IMG/VR virus record: IMGVR_UViG_3300035182_000161
Location: 1 to 26,485 of that record
Strand: one strand, 5' to 3'
DNA length: 26,485 bases
From: a virus
In this document: positions 14,650-22,782 of the stretch, piece after piece
Layout of the letters: each line of letters opens with the position of its first letter
Numbering within the stretch: the first letter of the stretch is position 1
Notes under the pieces: model-generated
The model's input: the letters and a program-made list of their open reading frames with translations, nothing else
Database searches by the model: none
What the model was told of the DNA's origin: nothing
Translations under genes and position numbers: made by a program

Positions 14650-14928
14650 ATGCTTAAAGGGCCAGTAACAATACTCAAGGCAGTGCAAGCAGACCCGAAC
14701 AAAAGTATTGCGGAAGCTGTACTCGAGGCAGGTCGGCGCACTGACGCAAGTAATAAAGCATTGATCGATGCGGTCAAAAGCGTCATAATGCAAGCCCCGC
14801 AGGTGCAGGTAGCCGCCCCACAAGTAAAGGTGCAGTTACCAGTGGTCGCTAAGCCGACTAAATGGGTGTTCACAGTGCATCGGGACGAGCAAGGATTAAT
14901 GACAACAGTTACGGCGGAAGCCCGCTAG
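14650..14928 (+). CDS. Small phage protein of unknown function (92 aa)
   Basis: A 92-residue protein starting 3 bases after the large internal protein, with a G-run (GGGGGC) as a possible ribosome binding site. It has an N-terminal helix ('ADPNKSIAEAVLEAGRRTD'), a Val/Gln/Pro repeat-like stretch ('QAPQVQVAAPQVKVQLP') and a C-terminal 'KWVFTVHRDEQGLMTTVTA' beta strand pair. The last part resembles the ends of small phage proteins with 'W.F.V.RD..G....V.A'. I do not know the function. It closes the ejection-protein operon before the 110-base gap. Confidence 0.6.
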   Translation: MLKGPVTILKAVQADPNKSIAEAVLEAGRRTDASNKALIDAVKSVIMQAPQVQVAAPQVKVQLPVVAKPTKWVFTVHRDEQGLMTTVTAEAR

Positions 14929-14972
14929 GAGCAACAAATGCAAAATCCGTTAATACAATTTTCATTTTAACA

Positions 14973-15005
14973 TTGACAGTACAGCTTGCGAGTTTGGGGT
15001 AATAC
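14973..15005 (+). promoter_or_regulatory. Possible promoter before the second tail cassette
   Basis: The 110-base gap 14929-15038 is the longest between plus-strand genes. It holds a perfect TTGACA (14973-14978) and TAATAC (15000-15005), but their spacing is 21 bases, longer than the usual 16-18, so a sigma-70 promoter is only possible. A short stem CGAGT/ACTCG (14989-14993 with 15004-15008) overlaps it. The phage may use another polymerase specificity. Confidence 0.3.
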
Positions 15006-15038
15006 TCGATCCCGTAATAAATTAAAGGAGCAAATAAC

Positions 15039-15509
15039 ATGGCAGCATGGACAGACGTAGCAGAAAACAAATTGATTGATTGGTTTTTCCGTGCGCAAGC
15101 AATCGGAATCACAGGTGCATCAGCAGCGGCGGGTACTGGCCCAGCTAACTTGTATGTAGCGCTGTTTACAGCAAACCCAACTGACGTGGCTGGTGGCACT
15201 GAAGTTACTGGTGGGTCATATGCTCGAGTACAGGTTGTTAGCTCGCTTGCAAACTGGGCTGGCACACAGGCCGCTGCAAGTACAACTGCATCATCTGGTA
15301 CATCTGGAACAACCAGCAACAACGCAGCGGTTACATTCCCTGCTCCTACAGCTAACTGGGGTGTCGTTACTGGCTTCGCAGTGTTCGATGCGGCCACTGT
15401 CGGAAATATGTTGTTCTACTCTGCGCTTACTGTCAACAAAACAATCAACAACGGTGACGCCGCTCCTTCATTCGCTGCCGCCGCTCTAACATTCCAGATT
15501 GATAACTAA
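15039..15509 (+). CDS. Tail appendage protein (LYVALFTANP family)
   Basis: A 156-residue protein with a strong AAAGGAG ribosome binding site (15024-15030). It starts with a helix ('ENKLIDWFFRAQ'), then 'NLYVALFTANPTD', 'GGTEVTGGSYARVQV', a Ser/Thr/Gly linker, 'NNAAVTFPAPTANWGVVTGFAVFD' and a closing 'LTFQIDN' strand. I recognise this beta-rich pattern from small tail or appendage proteins of many phages. It opens the second tail cassette and is probably an adaptor or part of the fibre. It is followed by the next gene after 3 bases. Confidence 0.7.
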   Translation: MAAWTDVAENKLIDWFFRAQAIGITGASAAAGTGPANLYVALFTANPTDVAGGTEVTGGSYARVQVVSSLANWAGTQAAASTTASSGTSGTTSNNAAVTFPAPTANWGVVTGFAVFDAATVGNMLFYSALTVNKTINNGDAAPSFAAAALTFQIDN

Positions 15510-15512
15510 CAA

Positions 15513-16706
15513 ATGGCGTTCAAAACTGGCGACAGGGTACGCGAGACAAGTACGACAACCGGCACAGGTACGCTTACACTCGCCGGTGCTGTAGCTGGAT
15601 TCCAGCCGTTTTCTGTTGTTTGTGCGAATAACGATGTGTGCTACTACTGCATCACTGACAATGCTTCCTTATGGGAGGTTGGACTCGGTACTTGGGGAAC
15701 TGGCGGAACGCTTGCCAGAACAGCGGGTGGAGTTTTGTCTGGTTCGTCCGGTGCTAGCACATTAGTCACATTTGCAGCAGGTAGCAAAGATGTGTTCATC
15801 ACTGCACCAGCCTCTGAAACTTTTATGCAGGATAACAACAATATTGCGGTGATGCCGCTAACAACAGGTGTGACTACCCCCGCGGCAAGCAATTTAGGGA
15901 TATTTGTCAAGAACTTTGGCGGCAGGATGATGTTATCCCAGATTGGGCCAAGTGGGCTGGATACATCACTCCAGCCACACATCGGGCGCAATAGATCGGC
16001 GCGCTGGCAACCTATAGGAAACGCAACTACGGCACCAATTGCCGAAGGAATACTTGCGCCGACTGCACTGGGAACGGCAACGGCGAGAACTGTAGCAACA
16101 ACCAATATCTCAACCATGATGAAGCGACTCGGCTATGTGTCTGCCTCAACTGCTGGCAGTTTGTGCGGGCATTACTTCCTTGCGGGCGCACAGCAGTACA
16201 CACTAGGCACTGGCTCTGGTTTTGGCGGGTTTCACTTCGTTGAACGATTTATTGTTAGTGATGCAGCAGCGGTTTCAGGTGCACGTCAATTCATTGGTTT
16301 TCGTAACGTGGTTACGGCTCCGACAAACGTAGACCCCAGCACAGTCACAAACTGTTTTGGACTGGCGCAACTGCAAGGTGATGCAACACAGTGGTACATC
16401 GTTTACGGCGGCTCTGCTGCACAAACTGCTATTGCGCTTGGTACGACAATCGGCGCACCAACACTTACTAATACTGCATGGGATTTATCTTTCTTTGCGC
16501 CTCCCAGCCTGAATAATACTGTTTACTACACAGTCACCAATATGGGTTCAGGTGTGACAGTATCAGGGACGTTGACAGGTACAGCAGGTACGGCACTTCC
16601 ATTAAACACAGCACTACTCGCGCCCTGCGCATGGCGGTGCAACAATGCAACTGCTCTTGCCTGCGGATTAGATATTGCATCAATGTATATCGAGACAGAC
16701 CAATGA
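15513..16706 (+). CDS. Tail fibre-like protein with conserved N-terminal module
   Basis: A 397-residue protein. The N-terminal ~105 residues follow a module seen at the start of many phage fibres: 'DRVRETSTTTGTGTLTLAGA', 'NDVCYYCITDNASLWEVGLG' and 'TFAAGSKDVFITAPAS'. The C-terminal ~250 residues are a beta-rich domain with 'GFGGFHFVERFIVSD', 'GARQFIGFRN' and 'WDLSFFAPPSLNNTVYYTV', probably the receptor-facing part. No good ribosome binding site precedes ATG (only TAACAA), so it relies on coupling to the gene 3 bases upstream. It overlaps the following chaperone-like gene by ATGA, the usual order of fibre then fibre assembly protein. Confidence 0.75.
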   Translation: MAFKTGDRVRETSTTTGTGTLTLAGAVAGFQPFSVVCANNDVCYYCITDNASLWEVGLGTWGTGGTLARTAGGVLSGSSGASTLVTFAAGSKDVFITAPASETFMQDNNNIAVMPLTTGVTTPAASNLGIFVKNFGGRMMLSQIGPSGLDTSLQPHIGRNRSARWQPIGNATTAPIAEGILAPTALGTATARTVATTNISTMMKRLGYVSASTAGSLCGHYFLAGAQQYTLGTGSGFGGFHFVERFIVSDAAAVSGARQFIGFRNVVTAPTNVDPSTVTNCFGLAQLQGDATQWYIVYGGSAAQTAIALGTTIGAPTLTNTAWDLSFFAPPSLNNTVYYTVTNMGSGVTVSGTLTGTAGTALPLNTALLAPCAWRCNNATALACGLDIASMYIETDQ

Positions 16707-17083
16707 CCTACTCATTCAACACGACAACCGGCGAGGTTATACGCGACAGAGACAGCAAGGTGGTTGCGCCCTGTCAATCAGCCGATGATGCAGATTTTGT
16801 TGAGTACAATAATTGGGCAAGCGCGGGGAACTTCCCGACCTTAATCCAAGCCATAGTCCCAGTGCCCGTGATGATCGTTGAGCCTCTTCAAATTAGGAAA
16901 GCACTTACGCGCCTCGGAATTCGCGCACAGGTTGAAGAAGCTGTCGGCACAGCAAATCAGGACGTTAAAGATATGTGGGAGTTCTCTCCTGCTATATACA
17001 GTAACGACCCAACTCTTGTTCAATTCGCGACTGCTCTCGGCCTAGACATAGGAGCAGTATTCGCACTGGCGGAAACGCTTTAA
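16703..17083 (+). CDS. Putative tail fibre assembly protein/chaperone (XkdW-like)
   Basis: A 126-residue protein from ATG 16703, which overlaps the fibre stop as ATGA; the frame extends upstream to 16631 but that start would overlap by 76 bases without a ribosome binding site. The N-terminus 'TYSFNTTTGEVIRDRDSKVV' and 'DADFVEYNNWASAGN' is like the short beta start of fibre assembly proteins; the C-terminal ~65 residues are helical ('QIRKALTRLGIRAQVEEAV', 'DVKDMWEFSPAI', 'FATALGLD'), a pattern seen in XkdW-type and related fibre chaperones. Its place directly after the fibre gene supports the call. Confidence 0.65.
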   Translation: MTYSFNTTTGEVIRDRDSKVVAPCQSADDADFVEYNNWASAGNFPTLIQAIVPVPVMIVEPLQIRKALTRLGIRAQVEEAVGTANQDVKDMWEFSPAIYSNDPTLVQFATALGLDIGAVFALAETL

Positions 17084-17086
17084 GTT

Positions 17087-19285
17087 ATGTCAATTACGCT
17101 CAATCAGGCGTGGAGTAATGCGGGTACTAACACTGCTAATAATGTCCCACTGGCCTATGGTGCAATTCCTGCTGCTGGCGACTTACTCATTGCAGTATTT
17201 TCTCTCACTGACACGCAGACACTAACATCGCTCGCTGACACCATCGGTGATGGGGTATCGTGGGTGCAGGCAGGCACTACAGTACATGATAATAATTCTG
17301 GTTCAAACAGCTATGTCTATTATAAAACTGTAGGCACTCCCAGTGGTGGGGCTAAAACAGTCACGCTTACAGCATCAGCAACAGCCGGTATGGTGTTGTC
17401 TATTGCCGCTTATAGATCATCTGTCGCTGGAACATGGTCAACAGACGGATTTGTTAGTGTAATAAACACAACCTCGACAAACCCAAGTCCCGGCGCGATT
17501 ACCACCACTGCTGCCGATGGGGTTGTACTTGGGTATGTAGTTAAAAGTGGGGCTACACCTACTGCTGGAACTGGGTTTACCCTTCAATCAGCGCCTACTG
17601 GTTACTTCGGCTATGAAGGTGTAGAAGATCGGATCACCACGGCAGCAGGTAGTTATACAGCAGCGTGGGTCGATGGTGCTTCTAGCACATGGTCTACTCT
17701 TGGTTCTGCATTTAAGTGGGTAACAGGAGCGCCAGCAATAACAGCGCAGCCTATAAGCACAACAGTCGCCACTGGAAGTAGCTCAATTATATTCTCCGTA
17801 ACAGCAACCGGCGCTACTAGTTATCAATGGCAGCGTATGCCAAGCGGCGGTTCATTCGCTGATATAGGTGGCGCAACATCTAGCAGCTACACTACTGGCA
17901 CAGTCACAAATGCCACGAATAATCTTGACCAGTATAGATGTAACGTAACCAATGCAAGCGGTACAACAGCATCAAGCGCAGCTACCCTGACTGTTTATGC
18001 AACTACTACAGCCGCTTATACGATTGAGGGCGATCTGTGTGGTATGGGGGCAATGGCATCAGCACCGTTTAGCACGGTTAAGTTGGTTGCAACTAGTGGT
18101 GGAGCGGCTGCATTAGCAGGTACAGCATCTTGCCTAGCGGCATCAGCGGCGACTGCAACTACATCTATCAAGCTTGCGGGCGCAGCGGCAGCGGTGTCTA
18201 CAGGCGTCGCATCAATGGGTACGCCAGCAGCGGCACTTGCAGCCACACCCATGTCACTCGCGGCATCTACAGGTGGATTAAGTACCGCAATCGTAGTCAT
18301 GGCGGCATCATCGGCATCGGCCTCCGTTACTGGTGCATTGACGACTGCTATTAGGCTAACTATATCGGCACTGGTACAGGCCGCAGCGACAGCAGCGATC
18401 ACAACAAGTATTGCACTTTCTGGTGGGGCGTTAGCGCAGGCTAGTGGCACAGGCACACTCGCTACGGGGATTAGATTGGCCGCATCCCCAGTGTCGGTAG
18501 CGACAGGTAGCGCAACATTTGCGGCAACAGCAGCGGCTCTAGCATCAGATTCTTTTGCTATATCACTAAGTACAGGTGCACTCTCTACGGGGATTAATCT
18601 ATCAGCGAGCAGCGCAGTAGTAGCAACTGGCAGTGCAACATTTGCGACAACAGCAGCGGCGCTGGCATCAGATTCTTTTGCTATATCACTAAGTACAGGC
18701 GCTCTGACCACTGGGATTAATCTATCAGCCAGCAGCGCAGTAGTCGCGACAGGTAGCGCAACGTTCGCAACAACGGCAGCGGCTCTAGCATCCTCTGCAA
18801 TATCTGCATCTAGCGCAACCGGTGCGCTATCTACCGGAATAAACCTGGCTACTGGTACACTATCTCAAGCCATTTCCACTGGCGCACTGACAACACAGAT
18901 ACCGCTATCCGCTATATCAGTAGCACAAGCGGCAGCTACAGGATCGTTATCTCAATCAAGCTATAACCTGACGCTCACGATCGCGCAGGCACAAAGACTC
19001 GAAGCGGTGTGGAGACTGCACGGGCTAAGTTCACCCCTTGTTGTAACTCCAACCTCTCGCAGTGATGGTGTTGTTGCCCAGACTCTTTCAGGAGTCGGCC
19101 CGGTGACTGTAACAACAACTGCTATGCCAACAGGTCAGCAGCCTCTCGCGTCTTGGGTAGATGATATGGCTCGGTGGTATGGGTTGATTGATCCGATGGT
19201 GGAGCAGGATGCTTCTCGTACCGATGGAACACTGTCTCAGACAGTAGTAACGGCAGGCGGAATCACTACGGTGACTACAGTGTGA
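17087..19285 (+). CDS. Modular tail appendage protein with Ig-like domain and Ala/Ser-rich repeats
   Basis: A 732-residue protein in four parts. Residues 1-210 are a beta-rich module ('IPAAGDLLIAVFSLTD', 'VYYKTVG', 'SIAAYRSS', 'LGSAFKW') shared with the gene at 1124. Residues ~214-303 are an Ig-like domain ('ITAQPISTTVATGSSSIIFSV', 'YQWQRMPSGGSF', 'YRCNVTNASGTTAS'). Residues ~310-625 are Ala/Ser/Thr repeats of about 20 residues (core G-x-L-x-T-x-I-x-L), including two near-identical 41-residue units. Residues ~626-732 hold two related ~40-residue units ('RLHGLSSPLVV..TSRSDG' and 'RWYGLIDPMVE..ASRTDG'). This suggests a long surface fibre or spacer. The ribosome binding site is weak; it ends by GTGA overlap with the next gene. 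Confidence 0.7.
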   Translation: MSITLNQAWSNAGTNTANNVPLAYGAIPAAGDLLIAVFSLTDTQTLTSLADTIGDGVSWVQAGTTVHDNNSGSNSYVYYKTVGTPSGGAKTVTLTASATAGMVLSIAAYRSSVAGTWSTDGFVSVINTTSTNPSPGAITTTAADGVVLGYVVKSGATPTAGTGFTLQSAPTGYFGYEGVEDRITTAAGSYTAAWVDGASSTWSTLGSAFKWVTGAPAITAQPISTTVATGSSSIIFSVTATGATSYQWQRMPSGGSFADIGGATSSSYTTGTVTNATNNLDQYRCNVTNASGTTASSAATLTVYATTTAAYTIEGDLCGMGAMASAPFSTVKLVATSGGAAALAGTASCLAASAATATTSIKLAGAAAAVSTGVASMGTPAAALAATPMSLAASTGGLSTAIVVMAASSASASVTGALTTAIRLTISALVQAAATAAITTSIALSGGALAQASGTGTLATGIRLAASPVSVATGSATFAATAAALASDSFAISLSTGALSTGINLSASSAVVATGSATFATTAAALASDSFAISLSTGALTTGINLSASSAVVATGSATFATTAAALASSAISASSATGALSTGINLATGTLSQAISTGALTTQIPLSAISVAQAAATGSLSQSSYNLTLTIAQAQRLEAVWRLHGLSSPLVVTPTSRSDGVVAQTLSGVGPVTVTTTAMPTGQQPLASWVDDMARWYGLIDPMVEQDASRTDGTLSQTVVTAGGITTVTTV
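18542..18787 (+). repeat. 123-base tandem repeat x2 (41 residues each) in the 732-aa protein
   Basis: Units 18542-18664 and 18665-18787 start with the same GCATCAGATTCTTTTGC and differ by scattered, mostly silent changes; the protein units differ at one residue (Ser/Thr in ALSTG/ALTTG). A diverged partial unit precedes and another follows. In-frame period and near identity indicate recent unequal exchange or slippage. Confidence 0.85.
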
Positions 19286-19569
19286 GTATTCAGTCGCGGA
19301 TTGTCAGGGGTATAGGTTTTGGTGCTATAGCGGTTGCTACGCTTGGTTTACTGGATTCAACACCTACACCAGTTAACGAGGTCATCTGGACACAGGGGGC
19401 TCACGGTGGCGGCGGCGCTTCTAACGGGCAGGCTATATCGTATGATTGGCGCTCCATAGATGACCTATTCAAAACAGATAAACAAGCCGCGCTACTCCGT
19501 AGAATCCATGCCGATGATGAGGTGCTGCTCAGTGTTATAATGAGTGCCATAACGGAAGATATGATGTAA
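19282..19569 (+). CDS. Small protein closing the tail cassette (GTG start)
   Basis: A 95-residue protein starting at GTG 19282, which overlaps the previous TGA as GTGA. The N-terminus has a hydrophobic, Gly/Ala-containing segment (about residues 8-25: VRGIGFGAIAVATLGLLD), then a Gly-rich linker (QGAHGGGGASNGQ) and a helical, charged C-terminus ('FKTDKQAALLRRIHADDEVLL'). The start may anchor or plug into a membrane or virion channel. I recall similar short proteins after repeat-type appendage proteins in other phages, with no assigned function. Confidence 0.6.
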   Translation: MSIQSRIVRGIGFGAIAVATLGLLDSTPTPVNEVIWTQGAHGGGGASNGQAISYDWRSIDDLFKTDKQAALLRRIHADDEVLLSVIMSAITEDMM

Positions 19570-19582
19570 CTAGGAGATACGC

Positions 19583-22579
19583 ATGAGTTCAAAAGTATGC
19601 TTTATAGATGTTCAAAAACAGATGGAGCCCGCTGAGAAGCAGGAGTTTAAACGTCTAACACAAGAGAATATAAAAGCGGGTATGGAGGGTATACACGCCG
19701 AGGCTATGGCTTTAACTCACATGCGTATGCAAGCGGAGGAGAACGCAGCGTATCTACGAAAACAAATAACTTCTCAGCTAGGGGACAAGATACCTAAGCA
19801 AAAAGAAGCACCTAAGGAAGAGCCCGTATTAAAAGCGGAGGAAACTCCCGGTAACGAACCGCTAAAATCTGCAGAGGCGGAGCCTCTAGGGGGGTCACCT
19901 GCGGCACGTAAAGCCTCTGCCGTTGATGGTGTGTCCGCTATGGTGCATGACCTTGCTGAGAAGTATCTAGGGCCTGAAGGCCATAAGCTTGTAACTGACG
20001 TGTCGCACGTAGTCAGAAAGCTGGTAGGTTCACTCGAGTTCCTACATTCACTGGTTAACCGTATTACCCCTCATATGCCGTCTGCGAAGAAGTGGCATGA
20101 TGCATTGATCCAACGTGAGACTATGAAGAACCATCTGGAGAAAAAATATGAAGGGGTATCGCAGTTCGCTAATAAACTGAGTACTAAAGACCGGCTCGCT
20201 GTTGGTGACTACATGGCGCGGGCTTCTCTAGACAAGGAATGGGGACACCAACCGAAGGGATTAGACCGGACGGTACTGATTGACCCTATACAGAAAGAAA
20301 AGTTTGAGAAACTAAACAAAGGCCAGCAAGCATTGGTTGACGCCTTATTTAGGGCCAATGACGAATTATCACAGGTGGAGCAGAAGCAGAAGCTGATGAA
20401 GAGCAACGGTGCCCCGGGCATTTTTGCAGCTAAAGGACTACTAGATGGCCCTTACGTGCATCTCGACCGTAAGGGTGGGTTTATCGCGGTACTCAAATCC
20501 GCTGAGTATATGGCCGCTGAGAAGGCGAAGAACAAAAAGCTGCTAGAGACGATGGAGCGCGATCCTAAACATACGATCGTGAGGGCTTTCGATACACCCG
20601 GCCAAGCTGATCGGTTCGTACGTGAAAACGAAAAGAACTATGCTTCTGCCGACTATTCTGCGAAAATGCCTCAATTAGAAAACCACCGCACTATGGACCC
20701 TCAGGCATTGGATCGCTTGTCATCTGCCCTAAAGGTAGATACTACATTGTCGGCGGATGCTAAGCAGGCTATGGAGAAGAGTATCCGGTCGATGTACCTC
20801 TCAACATTAGACGCTAATAGTGCCCGCCAAGCTCACCAGAAACGAGCTGGTACAAGTGGCTGGGATGAGGATGTGGTCGCTACCGCGTTGAAACATGGGC
20901 GTGCGAAGGCGGCATACCTCGCCAATATACAGTATGGTGAGGCTATTAACGATGGGTTTTACGGGATGCTCGCTGAGATTAAACACCCTGAGACAGGGAA
21001 GCGTGTGGGTCAAGACGACTTTAATATGTTGGCCGCCCACCATGTGCGCAGCTTAGAGTACAAACCAAGCCCACTGTCAGACGGCGTTGTTACCGCCACC
21101 TCTGCATGGCAGCTGGTCACCAGCCTGGGGTACCACCTCACTAACTTTACCCAGCCAGTTATGTACTCACTACCTAGGCTAGCCGCAGATTTTGGTTCTG
21201 GTAAGTATCTAACCGCATGGGGGCACCTGCAGGATGGGTATAAACTTATGCATTCGATCACAGATAACAAAGGTATGACTATCGATCTGGCTCGTGTAAA
21301 AGACGCCAACCTACGTGAAGCGTTGAATCACGCCTCTGATATGCAGTTGTTGGACGTGGGTATGACCGAAGACTTGAAGCACTTTGACCGATTTTCCACC
21401 GGGTATAAAGCAATTGATGCAACAAGCGGTGTAGCCTCATCTGCTATACACAAGATGCGCCAAGTATCGAGCGCTGTGGAGCGTTGGAACCGTGTGTCAT
21501 CAGCTACTGCTAGCTACAATATGGCTCGGGCTGAAGGGCGTACACATGCACAGGCAAAGGATTACATGATTGAGATTTTGCGGGATACACAAGGTGATTT
21601 CTCGCATACCGCCGCGCCGCTTATACTTAAAGCGCTGCCTAAGATAGTGGGGCAATACCGCAAGTTTCAGATAATGACCGCATCGTATTATGTTAACGCG
21701 TACCAGGGAGCTTTCCACGGCGCCTCAAAAACAGAACGCGAAATCGGTAGACGACTACTAGCTTTTAAACTTACGCACACTGCGCTAGCTAGTGGCCTCC
21801 TCGGGTTACCCCTCGTGAACGTGGCGGGTATGGTCTACGATGCGGTCACTGATGGGCCCGATAAGCTGGAGGATGCTGTTGACACAGGCGACAAAACTCT
21901 GAACCAGCTGCTATATCACGGACTACCATCGTCCTTGGGCTTAGATATGAGTGCTAAGTTGGGTGAGCAGAATACATTCAGTATCGCACCCTATAGTAAG
22001 ATTGATCTCACTAGCAAGACTGGTTTGGCTACCACCGCCGCAGGTTTATTAGGTCCCGCTGTGGGCTTGGCTGGGCAGATGGCTGACGGTGTTGGACTGG
22101 TAAAGCAGGGCGATATATACAAAGGCACCGAGAAGTTTATGCCTAAGGGTATGGCCTCCGCGATGGAAGGGTTCCGCCTAGCTAACGAAGGCTTCACTAT
22201 GAAAGACGGTGACCTCGTAGTTAAGCCAGATGACATATCGTACTTTGGTTCCCTACTCACTGCCGCGAGTATCCCCTCTACTGAGGTTACGCACATCAAA
22301 AATCAGGAGTTTAAACAGCATGATGTGCTTAAGTACTATGCAGATAATAGCAAGGAACTGGAGAATAAGTACACCCGTGCGTATAAGGAGAAAGACACTG
22401 AAGCGATGGCAGACCTCCGGGCTAAGTGGATGGAGTTACAGAAGAGCAAAGATGACCAGCGCAAGCATTTTAAAGTAGTGCCGGACGCCTTGAAATACCA
22501 GCCCCTGTCAACCATGCTCGATGCACCCAATAAAGCAGCTAATCGTGAGCGCACCGGACAGATGCAGTATGGGGGCTAA
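19583..22579 (+). CDS. Very large internal virion protein, polyvalent-protein C-terminal type (998 aa)
   Basis: A 998-residue protein with an AGGAG ribosome binding site. The first ~110 residues are a charged helical and Pro/Glu-rich start. From about residue 125 it is helical throughout. The section 'VVTATSAWQLVTSLGYHLTNFTQPVMYSLPRLA' (about 505-535) and 'LPKIVGQYRKFQIMTASYYVNAY' (about 690-712) follow the pattern of the C-terminal part of large polyvalent phage proteins (PLxRFG-type neighbourhood), which are packaged and ejected into the host. Residues ~728-755 are a hydrophobic stretch ('ALASGLLGLPLVNVAGMVYD') that could insert in a membrane. No protease or kinase motif is visible. Its stop overlaps the convergent minus-strand stop. 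Confidence 0.7.
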   Translation: MSSKVCFIDVQKQMEPAEKQEFKRLTQENIKAGMEGIHAEAMALTHMRMQAEENAAYLRKQITSQLGDKIPKQKEAPKEEPVLKAEETPGNEPLKSAEAEPLGGSPAARKASAVDGVSAMVHDLAEKYLGPEGHKLVTDVSHVVRKLVGSLEFLHSLVNRITPHMPSAKKWHDALIQRETMKNHLEKKYEGVSQFANKLSTKDRLAVGDYMARASLDKEWGHQPKGLDRTVLIDPIQKEKFEKLNKGQQALVDALFRANDELSQVEQKQKLMKSNGAPGIFAAKGLLDGPYVHLDRKGGFIAVLKSAEYMAAEKAKNKKLLETMERDPKHTIVRAFDTPGQADRFVRENEKNYASADYSAKMPQLENHRTMDPQALDRLSSALKVDTTLSADAKQAMEKSIRSMYLSTLDANSARQAHQKRAGTSGWDEDVVATALKHGRAKAAYLANIQYGEAINDGFYGMLAEIKHPETGKRVGQDDFNMLAAHHVRSLEYKPSPLSDGVVTATSAWQLVTSLGYHLTNFTQPVMYSLPRLAADFGSGKYLTAWGHLQDGYKLMHSITDNKGMTIDLARVKDANLREALNHASDMQLLDVGMTEDLKHFDRFSTGYKAIDATSGVASSAIHKMRQVSSAVERWNRVSSATASYNMARAEGRTHAQAKDYMIEILRDTQGDFSHTAAPLILKALPKIVGQYRKFQIMTASYYVNAYQGAFHGASKTEREIGRRLLAFKLTHTALASGLLGLPLVNVAGMVYDAVTDGPDKLEDAVDTGDKTLNQLLYHGLPSSLGLDMSAKLGEQNTFSIAPYSKIDLTSKTGLATTAAGLLGPAVGLAGQMADGVGLVKQGDIYKGTEKFMPKGMASAMEGFRLANEGFTMKDGDLVVKPDDISYFGSLLTAASIPSTEVTHIKNQEFKQHDVLKYYADNSKELENKYTRAYKEKDTEAMADLRAKWMELQKSKDDQRKHFKVVPDALKYQPLSTMLDAPNKAANRERTGQMQYGG

Positions 22580-22782
22580 GCTGTCCTATAGACCCTGATA
22601 CCATATATGCCGGTAGCTGTATCAATACCGGTACGGTACTCAACGGTGAAACCAAGCTCGTCGGCTATCGCTCGTACCTTATGCATTGGTGCGCTCGCGT
22701 GTAACGCAGGTACAAAGAAAGAGTCGCCTACCTCCAGTAGGCTGACCGGGTAGCGTATGTTAGGTTGATGGGTTATCGGCAT
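22576..22782 (-). CDS. Small phage protein downstream of the primase-helicase (68 aa)
   Basis: A 68-residue protein that overlaps the primase-helicase end by 23 bases and ends in TAG whose complement (CTA) is part of the CTAA shared with the convergent plus-strand stop. Features: 'LLEVGDSFFVPALHASAPMHKVRA', 'DELGFTVEYRT' and an end 'IYGIRVYRTA'. From memory, the pattern VGDSFFVP ... GIRVYR is common in small phage early proteins with no known function; it may fold as a small alpha/beta domain. Co-translation with the primase-helicase suggests a replication accessory role, which is inference. Confidence 0.65.
   Translation of the reverse strand: MPITHQPNIRYPVSLLEVGDSFFVPALHASAPMHKVRAIADELGFTVEYRTGIDTATGIYGIRVYRTA
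22610..22631. other. Inverted repeat just past the convergent stops
   Basis: CCGGTA (22610-22615) pairs with TACCGG (22626-22631) across a 10-base loop, extendable by a G-T and a T-A pair. It lies inside the 68-residue minus-strand gene, 31 bases after the plus-strand stop. No T-run follows on either strand, so a role as a two-way terminator is weakly supported. Confidence 0.25.

Noticed and set aside
14909-15397. 162-residue minus-strand frame spanning the 110-base gap
   Set aside because: It would run against the cassette start and its ribosome binding site; composition mirrors the plus-strand beta-rich gene.
15644-16117. 157-residue minus-strand frame opposite the tail fibre
   Set aside because: It is antisense to the clearly patterned fibre N-terminal module and has no supporting context.
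16631-16702. Longer start for the fibre chaperone-like gene
   Set aside because: The ATGA overlap at 16703 matches the junction style of the window; the extra 24 residues are Cys-rich shadow of the fibre C-terminus.
18016-18711. 231-residue minus-strand frame opposite the repeat protein
   Set aside because: It is the shadow of Ala/Ser-rich repeats, whose codons rarely give stops on the other strand; its product is low-complexity Ala/Val/Asp and the plus-strand gene has matched in-frame repeats and tight junctions.
18542-18787. Could the repeated units be a CRISPR array?
   Set aside because: The units are directly joined without unique spacers, are 123 bases long and keep one reading frame, so they are protein repeats.
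11470-22579. Frameshift or sequencing break splitting one giant gene at 14646
   Set aside because: The 1058-residue gene ends in a complete stop with a coiled-coil tail, and the next genes are intact with own start signals, so separate genes are more likely than an error.
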